From Pelotomaculum schinkii (GTDB lineage Bacteria; Bacillota; Desulfotomaculia; Desulfotomaculales; Pelotomaculaceae): a stretch of 64,000 nucleotides of DNA. Below the pieces are notes generated by a model. It was not told the DNA's origin. It did no database searches and worked only from the letters and a program-made list of their open reading frames with translations. Shown piece by piece: positions 34,055 to 42,986 of the stretch (positions are counted from its first letter, which is position 1; each line of letters starts with the position of its first letter). The stretch is from NCBI RefSeq assembly GCF_004369205.1, contig NZ_QFGA01000002.1, forward strand, positions 1-64,000. Reading direction: 5' to 3'. The translations under genes were made by a program, and so were the position numbers.

Positions 34055-34870
34055 ATGTCCAATGGCGTTTTGGTAGACATTAGCAAATGCATCGGCTGCC
34101 GGAGCTGTGTGACAGCCTGCAAGACATGGAATGACCTGCCCGTTAAAACGTCCCAAAATACAAATCAGTGGGACGCCCCCGTCGATCTCGATTCCGATAC
34201 CTGGACCAGGATTAGCTGCCACATTGTCGGCGAGGGGAACCAGCGCAAGTGGCGGTTTGTCAAAAGGCAGTGCATGCACTGCAACGAGCCGGCCTGCGAG
34301 TCCGCCTGCTTTACCCATTCCTTCGAAAAGACCGAGGAAGGCGCGGTTATTTATAAACCCACCGAATTGGACAAGGATTACTGCGTGGGTTGCCGCTACT
34401 GCATGATTGCGTGTCCCTTCAACATACCCAAGTTCCAGTATGAAAAAACGTTCCCGTACGTCCAAAAATGCCGTTTTTGCTACGACCGCCTGCTGGAGAA
34501 CGAACGGCCCGCCTGTATCACCGCCTGCCCCACCGGCGCCTTGAAGTACGGCAACCAGGAAGAGCTCCTTGCCGAGGCCAGGCAGAGAATAAACAGCAAT
34601 CCCGGCTATGTCAATCAAATCTACGGGGAAAAGGAATACGGCGGCACATCCTGGATGTATATTTCAGACGTACCGTTTGAACAGCTTGGTTTCCGCACCA
34701 ATGCAACGCAAAAATCGATACCATCTTATACCTGGGATGTGCTCAAGTGGACTCCCTATATTTTTGTCGGCTGGGGCGCCCTGCTTACGGCAATGAGATT
34801 CTTCACCAAGCCGAAAGAAGAGGGGCATAATGAAGCCGAAATGTACGCTCCCGTCGATCCCAAGGAATAA
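34055..34870 (+). CDS. Fe-S electron-transfer subunit, copy 3 (hydrogenase)
   Basis: 271 residues with the same four-cluster plan (CIGCRSCVTACKTW, CMHCNEPACESACFT, CVGCRYCMIACPFN, CRFCYDRLLENE with CITACPTGA) and C-terminal anchor (WTPYIFVGWGALLTA) as the two formate dehydrogenase versions. It replaces the HybA role between hydrogenase and membrane. Unlike E. coli HybA it has no Tat signal of its own. ATG with GGAGGTG. Confidence 0.92.
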   Translation: MSNGVLVDISKCIGCRSCVTACKTWNDLPVKTSQNTNQWDAPVDLDSDTWTRISCHIVGEGNQRKWRFVKRQCMHCNEPACESACFTHSFEKTEEGAVIYKPTELDKDYCVGCRYCMIACPFNIPKFQYEKTFPYVQKCRFCYDRLLENERPACITACPTGALKYGNQEELLAEARQRINSNPGYVNQIYGEKEYGGTSWMYISDVPFEQLGFRTNATQKSIPSYTWDVLKWTPYIFVGWGALLTAMRFFTKPKEEGHNEAEMYAPVDPKE

Positions 34871-34902
34871 AAACTATTTTTAGATACTGGAGGTGAGAAT
34901 AG

Positions 34903-36069
34903 GTGTACGGAAGAAACTGGAGTTTTAGAATTACATGGTTTAGAATACTGCTCATACTATTTGTACTTGGCGCGGTTGCGGCTGCCTTATACCGTTTCAT
35001 CTACGGCTTGGGCGCGGTAACCAACTTGAACAATGATTGGCCCTGGGGCCTGTGGATCGGCTTTGACCTCTTATGCGGGATCGCTCTGGCGGGCGGCGGT
35101 TTCAGCACAGCCTTGATTGTACATGTCCTCCATAAAGATAAGTATCTGCCCATCGCTCGCGCCGCACTGTTAACTTCCTTGTTGGGATACATTATCTCCC
35201 TGGTCAGCCTCTTCCTGGATATCGGGAGATGGTTTAACTTCTGGAGGCCTTTCTTTTACTGGGGTTTCCACTCGGTATTGTTCGAAGTGTTCTGGTGCAT
35301 TGCACTTTACACAACAATCCAGGTCCTGGAGTTTGGGGACATCTTCTTCGAGAAGGTGAAGTTCCCCGCTTTGAAAAAGATCCTGGGCTACATGATGACG
35401 CCGCTGTTGATCCTTGGCATCGTCCTGCCCAGCCTGCACCAGTCCTCCCTGGGTTCGCTCTATATCGTTGCAGTTGATAAACTCTATCCCCTGTGGTGGT
35501 CCATGCTGATCCCGTTCTTCTTCGTCTGGTCCGCTTTCTTCCTGGGGCCGGCCATGGTCACCGTTGAAGGCACCCTGGCGGCGAAAGCTTATGGAAGGAA
35601 TCCGGAGCTGCCTGTATTCCAAAGCATGACCAAGGTGACCATGTGGATGATGATCATTTACTTTATCGTCAAGATGATCGATCTCAACTACCGTGGTGTG
35701 TTCGGGATGGCCTTCAACGGTTCTCACGAGAGCAACATGTTTTTAATTGAAATGATCGTCTTTATCCTGTTACCGATTTTCATGTACGCCATCCCTTCCA
35801 TCCGCACCAGGCTGTGGGGGGTTGTAACGGCTTCTCTCCTGGTGGTAGTAGGTGTTGTGTTTAACCGCATGAATGTGGTGTTCACCGGAATGGCCAAGAG
35901 CGTGGGCAGCAGCTATTTTCCCAGTATCTGGGAATTGCTCATTACCATCGGCATGTGGAGCTTCCTGGCATTAGCGTACTTGTTCATCGTTGAAAATTTC
36001 TCGATTCTGCCCAAGGAAGAGCATACCCACACCACAACCAGGATCTACGATACCGGCTTCCACGCTTAG
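34903..36069 (+). CDS. NrfD/HybB-type membrane subunit 3 (hydrogenase)
   Basis: 388 residues, GTG start after GGAGGTGAGAATAG. HybB-like quinone-reactive membrane subunit with about ten helices. Long DNA stretches (for example about 35199-35290) are identical to copy 1 while others follow copy 2, a patchwork suggesting gene conversion. Terminator follows. With the three upstream genes it forms a Hyd-2-like H2-oxidising or H2-evolving membrane complex. Confidence 0.92.
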   Translation: MYGRNWSFRITWFRILLILFVLGAVAAALYRFIYGLGAVTNLNNDWPWGLWIGFDLLCGIALAGGGFSTALIVHVLHKDKYLPIARAALLTSLLGYIISLVSLFLDIGRWFNFWRPFFYWGFHSVLFEVFWCIALYTTIQVLEFGDIFFEKVKFPALKKILGYMMTPLLILGIVLPSLHQSSLGSLYIVAVDKLYPLWWSMLIPFFFVWSAFFLGPAMVTVEGTLAAKAYGRNPELPVFQSMTKVTMWMMIIYFIVKMIDLNYRGVFGMAFNGSHESNMFLIEMIVFILLPIFMYAIPSIRTRLWGVVTASLLVVVGVVFNRMNVVFTGMAKSVGSSYFPSIWELLITIGMWSFLALAYLFIVENFSILPKEEHTHTTTRIYDTGFHA

Positions 36070-36104
36070 CCAAACCGGTTCACTTCAAACTTTCAAGAAA
36101 TTCA

Positions 36105-36141
36105 TAAAAAATCAGGGGGCTGTGCAGTCCCCTGATTTTTA
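36105..36141 (+). terminator. terminator of the hydrogenase operon
   Basis: Hairpin AAAATCAGGGGGCTG/CAGTCCCCTGATTTTT with a T-run, 40 bases after the stop codon. Confidence 0.87.
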
Positions 36142-36203
36142 CTTCACTAAGATATAAAAATAGCTATCCATTACTGAAAGCCTCAAAACCTATTCCGCCT
36201 TAG

Positions 36204-36446
36204 TTAAGGCTTCTCTTGGGCTTCTGTAGCAGTTGTCCGCGGTTGCGTAGTCTCTTCTTCCACTTCTTTTTTGGCTTCCTTGTCTGACTCCAGCACCTCA
36301 TCCCACCCCGACATGGATGCCCTTCTGATCTCGTTTAAGGTTCTGCCCAGAGCCTTTCCGACTTCGGGAATTTGTTTGGGACCAAAAACTACCAGCGCTA
36401 TAACCAGGATTAATATTATCTCAGGCATACCCAAACTGGGAAACAT
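36204..36446 (-). CDS. tatA: TatA-family translocase protein, copy 2
   Basis: 80 residues: PEIILILVIALVVFGPKQIP membrane helix, the FGPKQIPEVGKALG hinge, basic amphipathic helix, acidic tail (KEAKKEVEEETTQ). The ATG at 36446 is preferred over one at 36461 because a G-rich site (GGTGGGGGG) stands 7-8 bases before it. It converges on the hydrogenase operon and has no tatC beside it. Probably a second pore component for the exported enzymes. Confidence 0.87.
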   Translation of the reverse strand: MFPSLGMPEIILILVIALVVFGPKQIPEVGKALGRTLNEIRRASMSGWDEVLESDKEAKKEVEEETTQPRTTATEAQEKP

Positions 36447-36485
36447 AAAAAATCCCCCCACCCGTTATCCCTGGCAATAATTTGT

Positions 36486-36830
36486 TTAGTTTTCCGGTTG
36501 AAAAATTCCGTTTAAGACCCAGCTGACAATACTGGTGATGATAGCTCCCCAAAACGCTCCCCAGAAACCGTATACTGTAAACCCGGGCACGAACCAGGAA
36601 GCAAGCCAAAAGGCCAGACCGTTTATGATAAAGATAAACAACCCCAAGGTGAAAAAAGTAATGGGCAACGTTAGGACAATCAGCACAGGTTTGATCAAGG
36701 TATTAACCACACCCAGGACCAGCGCGGCGAGCATTGCCGAAAAAAACCCTCTGATAGCAAAGCCGGATACCAGAGCATCGGCTATAATCAGGGCCAGACT
36801 GTTTAGAATTAGCTTAACTACCCAATTCAC
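36486..36830 (-). CDS. four-helix membrane protein of the phage-holin-4 (PF04020-like) family
   Basis: 114 residues, four hydrophobic helices with the family words LGVVNTLIKPVLIVLTLPIT and NGLAFWLASWFVPGF. Despite the name, chromosomal members are of unknown function and widespread. It lies upstream of tatA2 with a 40-bp gap and may be co-transcribed. The following 36831-37035 shows nothing else. Confidence 0.8.
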   Translation of the reverse strand: MNWVVKLILNSLALIIADALVSGFAIRGFFSAMLAALVLGVVNTLIKPVLIVLTLPITFFTLGLFIFIINGLAFWLASWFVPGFTVYGFWGAFWGAIITSIVSWVLNGIFQPEN

Positions 36831-37035
36831 CGGCGCTCACCACCCAGCAGCATAAAGCTGCTTTTATAGTTGTTTCCTTCCGACAAGGATCCTGCAGTTG
36901 TTTCTTAACTGCTGCCTGTAAACAATAGTATAGCACAATAAAATCATATCAAGTAAAAAAAATAACTAATCTGAAAATAAGAGTCCGGCGTACCCCCACA
37001 TTGACTAGTTTTCATCCGCTGCTGTCTCCGTGTTT

Positions 37036-38100
37036 TTATTTCAGTATTTTATCTTCTTCCAGGTCGGAGACACCGGCTTCGTCAAAAGAAGCCATCTCCC
37101 GCATTATTTTCGTGGCAGCTTCAACCAGGCTCATGGTTAGAGCGGCTCCCGTTCCCTCCCCGAGCCTCATTTGCAGGTGAATCACCGGGCGCAGATCCAA
37201 CAGGTCCAACATCAGGCGGTGTCCCTGTTCACCGGACAGGTGGGAGGCAATCATGTACTGGCGGGATTTAGGCTGCAGTTTGAAGGCCACCAGGGCGGCC
37301 GCGGTGGTTATAAACCCATCAATCAATACCGGCGTCCGCCTGGCAGCGGCCCCCAGGATCACACCGGCCAGACCGGCGATCTCAAGCCCGCCGACTTTTG
37401 CCAGAACATCCAGGGCGTCTTCCGGATCCGGCCGGTTTTTTGCGAGCGCCCGGGCTATCGCGGAAATCTTCAGTTTCATAACTTCGTCGTTGACCATGGT
37501 CCCGCGGCCGGTCGCCTCTTCAGCTGTATAGCCGCCAAAGGCTGCCAGGATAGCGCTGCTCGGGGTGGTATTGCCGATCCCCATATCGCCTGTAGCGAGG
37601 AGGTTGCTTCCTGCGTCAATCTCGGACTGAGCTACCTCTATCCCCACTTCCAGTGCCTGTACTGCCTCGTCCCGTGACATAGCCGGGCCGGCGGCAATAT
37701 TCCCGGTACCTGCCCTGACCTTACGCTGTACGACACCCTGCAAGGCGACGGGCGTGAGAACACCGACATCGACCACAACCAGCCTGGCAGCAGCGTGCCT
37801 TGCCAGAACCCCTATTCCGGCTACACCATTTACCATTGCCTGCATCATCTGAACGGTAACTTCACGGGGCGCTACACTTACACCTTCGTCGACCACTCCG
37901 TGGTCCCCCGCCATGACGATAACCGATTTCCCCTGAACGCGGGGTTTGGCTTTGCCGGTAATACCGGCCAGGCGTACTGCTATCTCTTCCAGCACGCCGA
38001 GGCTCCCCGGCGGCTTGATTAAGCTGTCCAGCCGTTTCTGCGCCTCTTCCATGGCCTTGCGATCCAGCTCCCCAATTTGCTTGATGGTTTGATAAAGCAT
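37036..38100 (-). CDS. cobT: nicotinate-nucleotide-dimethylbenzimidazole phosphoribosyltransferase
   Basis: 354 residues. Makes alpha-ribazole phosphate, the lower-ligand nucleotide of cobalamin, from nicotinate mononucleotide and a base. Family marks are KPPGSLGVLEEIAVRLAGI, VMAGDHGVVDEGVS, GDMGIGNTTPSSAIL and the catalytic glutamate in MRLGEGTGAALTM. ATG with AGGAGG 9 bases upstream. Single gene under a cobalamin riboswitch. Corrinoid supply would suit methylmalonyl-CoA mutase or methyltransferases (inference). Confidence 0.95.
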   Translation of the reverse strand: MLYQTIKQIGELDRKAMEEAQKRLDSLIKPPGSLGVLEEIAVRLAGITGKAKPRVQGKSVIVMAGDHGVVDEGVSVAPREVTVQMMQAMVNGVAGIGVLARHAAARLVVVDVGVLTPVALQGVVQRKVRAGTGNIAAGPAMSRDEAVQALEVGIEVAQSEIDAGSNLLATGDMGIGNTTPSSAILAAFGGYTAEEATGRGTMVNDEVMKLKISAIARALAKNRPDPEDALDVLAKVGGLEIAGLAGVILGAAARRTPVLIDGFITTAAALVAFKLQPKSRQYMIASHLSGEQGHRLMLDLLDLRPVIHLQMRLGEGTGAALTMSLVEAATKIMREMASFDEAGVSDLEEDKILK

Positions 38101-38153
38101 TGTTTTTCAACCTCCTAATATAGTTAGAACTTGGAATCGGCTGGGGAAAAAAC

Positions 38154-38186
38154 AAAAATCCACAGCCTCATCAGGCCGTGGATTTT
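38154..38186 (-). terminator. attenuator of cobT
   Basis: Hairpin AAAATCCACGGCCTG/GGCTGTGGATTTTT followed by GTTTTTTCC on the minus strand, between the cobalamin aptamer and the cobT start. Confidence 0.8.
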
Positions 38187-38227
38187 ACCATCATCCATCG
38201 GATACCCCTGCATAGCAGGGTTCGTGG

Positions 38228-38388
38228 ACACAACAGGCAGGTCTCCTGGCTCACATTCATCACACATCGCACCTTCCCGGCAAACTGCCAGTGGTAAACT
38301 AGCGATAGCGCTCGTGTTTACAGTGGCGGGACCGCTCAGGACTTAAACCTGATTCCCTATTCTCCCCAGCGGGCACCTGTTGGTTTAA
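38228..38388 (-). promoter_or_regulatory. cobalamin riboswitch of cobT
   Basis: Minus strand shows the B12-box layout: GGTGCCCGC, GGGAATCAGGT, AGTCCTGAGCGGTCCCGCC, ACTGTAA, then GCCAGGAGACCTGCCTGTTG. With the attenuator it should switch cobT off when adenosylcobalamin is abundant. Confidence 0.93.
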
Positions 38389-38459
38389 CACAGTAATAAT
38401 TTTCATAAAGATTCAACTTTAGCCATACATATTCCTGCTGTTTAAAGCAGAAATATTTT

Positions 38460-41108
38460 CTATTTTTCAACCCACAACTTAAGCACCCGGCTGACCACCA
38501 CCGCTGTTTCCGCACGGGTTGCCCCGTCCTTGGGCCTGAATAAGCCGCCTTCGCCCTGCAATAAACCGGCGCTGGTAGCTTTGGCCACCGCGGTTCTGGC
38601 AAAATCGGGAATTGATCCAGTATCTTTATACTTTAGGTTCTCGTCTGTCTCCTGCAGCGCCAGCGCCCGGTCGATCATAACAGCCATTTCACTTCTGGTA
38701 ATGCTGGCATCCGGCCTAAAGGTACCGTCCGGGTAACCTGAGACGACCCCGTTGGCAACCGCGGCAGCGACAGCGCTGCTGGCCCAGTCCGGTATGCTGT
38801 CCTTAAAGGCCGGTAACTTTTCCACGGCCGGCCACTGCAGGGCTGATGACAGCAGCTTGACAAACTGAGCTCTGGTTACGGCCTGACCGGGTAGAAATGT
38901 GCCATCGGGAAAACCGTTGGCCACCCCGCGCGCCGCCAGGTCGTTGATGGCCGCTTCGGCCCAGTGCTTGCCGGTATCCTTGAAGGACGGAAGTCTCCTA
39001 TGGTCATCCACCAGGACCAGTTGGCCAAACCCCCATACCCGGGCGCTAATTGTTTTCACCTCACCCTGGTCATCCAGCCTGGCAGGCTGCTCTTCCCATT
39101 TTTTAGTGGAATCATCCCACATCAGGATGGCCGGACGGCCTGTTATTGTACCGGGTTGATAATCCCAACTCAGCCACCAGGGGGCCATGAGATCAGCTTT
39201 CTCCCCAGGCGCCGGGCTTACCGTTATTGCGCCGAGGTTGATGCAGTTCGCCGGTAGCCCGGTAGTCTCAGCGGCATAAGCCAGCCTTATCGTGGCCGGC
39301 GCTGATACGCTTGACGCAGGGAACGTAACATGAATCCAGCTATCCAGTCCAGCAGATGATTCCTGCTCCGGAAGAGCCTGCAGTTCTACCCAGGACGGTT
39401 TAACAGTAACCGGTATCGATGTGCTCAACCCCTGGAAGGTGGCCTTAATTTCACCTTCAGCAACCTGATCTGTCGCGGTAAAGCTGCCATCCGCAATCTT
39501 ACCTATTGAACCGCTGATGGTCCATGTGACATCCTGGAATTTTAAATCAAAGGTATCACCATAAATTGTATTCACCTTTGCCGACAGGGGAACCTTCTCC
39601 CCAGGCTTAACAGTAATAGCCGACGGTGTTACAGCTAAACTTAATAGAGACTCCGGCCCGACAACCTGCACATTCACCGAACTCTGTACGTTATCCAGCT
39701 TGGCCGTGACGGTTACCGTACCACCTTGCTTAGGTATTAAAACATTACCGGTAAAATCACCTGAAGGAGTTGCGGACCATTTTATGTCGGCTGGTTTAAT
39801 ACTTACAGGATTGTAGTATTGATCATACCCTTTGGCGCTAAATGAAGCCTGTGTTCCGGCAAGAGCCAACGACGGCCCGCTTAAAGCCATGCCGTGCAAA
39901 CTGCCCTGCGGCGCTGTCGAAAAAACGCCTATAGCATCTGCAACCGATCGCAAGGAAGAACCCTGTGGTTGATTGATCAGGCTGGCCTCGAAGTCACCCA
40001 GGCTCCGTGCGGCCATGGTGGTGGAACCACCACCGTCCAAATTAACAGCTCTCCAGACCCCGATTGAAATCAAAAATTCAGCCAACTCCTCCTGGCTCAT
40101 ACCCCTGCTGATTATAGTCCCGTCGGCAGCAGCCTTCCTTTCAACCGCCACCAGGTAGAGAGTCTTGCCGTCACTTGATACACCAACCGCCGTCCGGGCG
40201 ACTTTACCAGAAATATTCTGGGTAAAGTAGGCAGGCAGGTGGCCATCCTCAACCAGCAGTGCCTGTCCGCCCACCGCAGCCAGGAGTTTGTCTCCGTGAG
40301 GGGCCACCGAGTAGCTGGCGGCAACTTTTGTACCCACCGGCATATTGTCGGTTATGAATTGGGCTGCCAGGCCATGTCCCTGCAGGACAAAACCATCCTG
40401 CGGGATCGTTACGCCCGGTTGGTCGGTTAAGACCTGCTGGACGACTCCGTTCCTGACCACTGCAACTTTTACCCCGGTGAGGCCGGATATTTTACCCCGG
40501 CTGGTGGTACCCCACAGCGTTGTGTACATATTAAGGGCATCCACATCAGATGAAAGTCCGTTCATCAAGAGATAACCCGGCTTGTTGATTCCGGCCAGCG
40601 GAAAACTTTTACCGGCTTCTGTGACCACCTGGCCGGTGAAGTTGAAAATTTCCAACAGCGGCAGTTTATCTTCGGTAATGCCAAATCCATACATATCATT
40701 ACGCAGGGCGGGGCTCTCCACCAGTTGCCCGCCTTGATAGGCTAAACCGATGGTCCGGCCGCTTTCCGCCATTTGAAAGAAATCTCCATTGATAGCGGCC
40801 ACCGCCCCGGTACGCTTGGCCATATCCAGCACTGACTGGTTCTTATTGAGGGTGCCGTCCGATCCGATGATCGTATCAATTTTAACGTAAGGATTGGAGA
40901 GATCTGCTTCGAGGACATAAACATTCAGCGGTCCCTCGTTAGTATTCAGGTTGATGCTATGTAAAACAACCCCCTGGGTGATGATTTCCTCAGTGACGTT
41001 GTTGCCGTTCACCTGATAGGCGTAAGCCTGAAAGGGCGCAACCAGAGACAATATTATGGATACCAGAACAATATTTTTTATTATTCTTCTAAAACTTTTA
41101 ATAGACAA
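38460..41108 (-). CDS. SLH-domain surface protein with phosphodiester glycosidase (NAGPA) domain
   Basis: About 882 residues. Signal peptide at the start (IVLVSIILSLVAPFQAYA). Residues about 60-400 form the phosphodiester glycosidase domain (VAAINGDFFQMAESG, TAVGVSSDGKTLYLV, AVNLDGGGSTTM). A middle part has Ig-like beta domains (LAVTPSAITVKPGEKVPLS). Three C-terminal SLH modules (FKDTGKHWAEAAINDLAARG, FKDSIPDWASSAVAAAVANG, YKDTGSIPDFARTAVAKA) bind secondary wall polymer. A TTG at 41108 with GGAGGG 6 bases upstream is the likely start; an ATG at 41123 is also in frame. Acts at the cell surface, perhaps on wall glycans. Confidence 0.88.
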   Translation of the reverse strand: MSIKSFRRIIKNIVLVSIILSLVAPFQAYAYQVNGNNVTEEIITQGVVLHSINLNTNEGPLNVYVLEADLSNPYVKIDTIIGSDGTLNKNQSVLDMAKRTGAVAAINGDFFQMAESGRTIGLAYQGGQLVESPALRNDMYGFGITEDKLPLLEIFNFTGQVVTEAGKSFPLAGINKPGYLLMNGLSSDVDALNMYTTLWGTTSRGKISGLTGVKVAVVRNGVVQQVLTDQPGVTIPQDGFVLQGHGLAAQFITDNMPVGTKVAASYSVAPHGDKLLAAVGGQALLVEDGHLPAYFTQNISGKVARTAVGVSSDGKTLYLVAVERKAAADGTIISRGMSQEELAEFLISIGVWRAVNLDGGGSTTMAARSLGDFEASLINQPQGSSLRSVADAIGVFSTAPQGSLHGMALSGPSLALAGTQASFSAKGYDQYYNPVSIKPADIKWSATPSGDFTGNVLIPKQGGTVTVTAKLDNVQSSVNVQVVGPESLLSLAVTPSAITVKPGEKVPLSAKVNTIYGDTFDLKFQDVTWTISGSIGKIADGSFTATDQVAEGEIKATFQGLSTSIPVTVKPSWVELQALPEQESSAGLDSWIHVTFPASSVSAPATIRLAYAAETTGLPANCINLGAITVSPAPGEKADLMAPWWLSWDYQPGTITGRPAILMWDDSTKKWEEQPARLDDQGEVKTISARVWGFGQLVLVDDHRRLPSFKDTGKHWAEAAINDLAARGVANGFPDGTFLPGQAVTRAQFVKLLSSALQWPAVEKLPAFKDSIPDWASSAVAAAVANGVVSGYPDGTFRPDASITRSEMAVMIDRALALQETDENLKYKDTGSIPDFARTAVAKATSAGLLQGEGGLFRPKDGATRAETAVVVSRVLKLWVEK

Positions 41109-41163
41109 AAGAATCCCTCCCATACAACTACCTTGAAAACATTTCGGCCGCTACAATGTGCTC

Positions 41164-41290
41164 AAATGTAGGTGCGAATTCATTCGCTCAAAAGCCACAT
41201 TAGGCGCCCAAGTGCGGCGCTGACGCGCCGTTTTGCGATTGAAATGGCGCCTACATCACTTAGTTGATACGTGACGCCGCGATAGCGGCA
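41164..41290 (+). repeat. 135-bp interspersed repeat, copy 2
   Basis: Same family as 6446-6580, with GGTGCGAATTCATTCGC, GCGGCGCTGACGCGCCG and GCGATTGAAATGGCGCC. It fills the gap upstream of the SLH protein gene. Confidence 0.85.
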
Positions 41291-41340
41291 TGATTTTCTA
41301 ACTAATTAATTACGGTTCACCATATCGTTTGGCGGGGTTG

Positions 41341-42246
41341 TCACCCGCCGTTAAGCCTGGTCAAACCGGCCTCTCTGGCGGCCTGAACCGCCGCCGAATA
41401 CTCCTTTCTGCTGATTCTTTTGTTTAATTCGGGATGGTCAAAGGCCTTGTAGGCCGGATAATACTGGTCCATAACATTGACAAAAGTATCCTTGGATATT
41501 TCTTCGGCTATAAATTCCATGATTTTTTCAGTACGGGCCAGGTTACCGGGCATGACCAGGTGCCTTACCAGCAGTCCCCGGGTGGCAATCCCCCGTTCAT
41601 CTATAACCAGGTCACCGACCTGGTCGTGCATTTTTTTTACGGCCTGCCTGGTTACGGTATAGTAGCCTGCCGCGCCTGAATACTTTCGCCCGGCGTCATC
41701 ATCTGCAAACTTTATATCCGGCATATATATATCAATAATGCCTTCCAGCAGGTCAAGCGTTGCCGGCGTGTCGTAACCACCCGTGTTGTAGACGATCGGA
41801 ATTGTCAGCCCCAAGTCAACAGCTACAACAAGCGCTTCCAGGAACTGGGGAGCAAAGTGACTCGGCGACACCAGGTTGATGTTGTGGCAGCCACCCTCCT
41901 GCAGTTCCAGCATCATTTCGGCAAGTTCCCTGGCAGAAACCTCATCACCATAACCATATTGGCTGATGTCGCAGTTTTGGCAGAAAACACACTTCAAATT
42001 GCAGAATGCAAAAAATATCGTTCCCGACCCTCCGGAGCCGACCAGCGGCGCTTCCTCGCCGAAATGAGGGCAAAAGCTGCTTACCGCAGCATACCTGCCC
42101 CCTTGGCAGAGGCCCAGTTCCCCCTTGAGGCGGTTGACCCGGCAGTACTGAGCGCACACCGTGCAGTCGCCCAGCATGTCAACGGCATTTTTAGCTCTTT
42201 TTCCCAACTCTCCGGTTGTTAATTGCAAATAGGACCCTTGGCTCAT
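41341..42246 (-). CDS. PflA/PflX-like radical SAM protein
   Basis: 301 residues with the radical SAM cluster CNLKCVFCQN near residue 83, and an N-terminal cysteine-rich part (CTVCAQYCRVNR, LGLCQGG). GGSGTIFFAFCN and NINLVSPSHFAPQ are typical of the COG1313 branch, relatives of pyruvate formate-lyase activase. Substrate unknown. ATG at 42246 chosen for AAAGGA 7 bases upstream. Single gene. Confidence 0.82.
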   Translation of the reverse strand: MSQGSYLQLTTGELGKRAKNAVDMLGDCTVCAQYCRVNRLKGELGLCQGGRYAAVSSFCPHFGEEAPLVGSGGSGTIFFAFCNLKCVFCQNCDISQYGYGDEVSARELAEMMLELQEGGCHNINLVSPSHFAPQFLEALVVAVDLGLTIPIVYNTGGYDTPATLDLLEGIIDIYMPDIKFADDDAGRKYSGAAGYYTVTRQAVKKMHDQVGDLVIDERGIATRGLLVRHLVMPGNLARTEKIMEFIAEEISKDTFVNVMDQYYPAYKAFDHPELNKRISRKEYSAAVQAAREAGLTRLNGG

Positions 42247-42289
42247 AATTATTCCTTTCAAACAAAAGACCCGCGCGGGGTCATTATCC

Positions 42290-42403
42290 TCAGGCGATTT
42301 TATTTAAAAATATATCATCACCGACCAGCCCGTACGCGTTGTGGACACCCCAAGCGGCCAATTGCTCAAGAATAGCCGCGGCCACATTTCTTTGAGTTGG
42401 CAT
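42290..42403 (-). pseudogene. N-terminal stub of a thiamine-diphosphate enzyme
   Basis: A 37-codon frame with a strong site (GGGAGGTCAACC before ATG) reads MPTQRNVAAAILEQLAAWG, then VHNAYGLVGDDIF before a stop. This is the opening of pyruvate oxidase/acetolactate synthase-type proteins (AEAILEQLxxWGVxxVYGVxGD), which run to over 500 residues. The rest is missing, so it is a truncated gene, though its translation signals are intact. Confidence 0.65.
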
Positions 42404-42527
42404 GGTTGACCTCCCTGTTTCTCTTTAAGCTTTACAGGTATTATTTCAACAACCCTGCTTATTTACTCAAAGACAAACAGTAAGTTCAACTTTTAAAAGG
42501 TCATGAGCCAATCTAAAACTTTAAATC

Positions 42528-42838
42528 AATGAAAATACACAATGGTGAGACATATGTCTCGTCACCTGCCTCACCTGTCTCAAAAATACTATTCGAAAAG
42601 GCTTGACTTGCGGGCTGGGGGTTATCCGGAGCGAGCGGAGCACCTGGGTGCGTTCCTTAGCGCGTGCGTTGCATGCAGAAAAGCTTAAATAGCGCGTAGC
42701 TACCGGATGGCTGTCTGTAGATGCGGTCGGTATGACGCTCTTGTTTCACTAATGGAGAATTGCGAAGCGAGCGGAGGATAACCCCCAGACCACTACCCCA
42801 GAGACTTTTCGAGAACCAGTTAACAATGACCTTACCTT
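42528..42838 (+). repeat. 300-bp repeat with inverted ends, copy 2
   Basis: Contains CGAAAAGGCTTGACTTGCGGG, here cited only as ends CTTGACTTGCGGGC and AGACTTTTCGAGAACC, with the core TAGCTACCGGATGGCTGTC. Opposite orientation to copy 1 at 11261. No coding region is convincing in 42404-42986. Confidence 0.8.
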
Positions 42839-42986
42839 GCGATTCACCCAAATTTATAATGGCTGCAAAACCAGGTTACAATTAATGCGCACCCACATCT
42901 GAATGCATGAGGATTTTTAGGATGTCCTTATCAATATGACGCTGAATTTGGCTGGATGGTTCAGCCGGATGTTGAAAAATGTAGAA

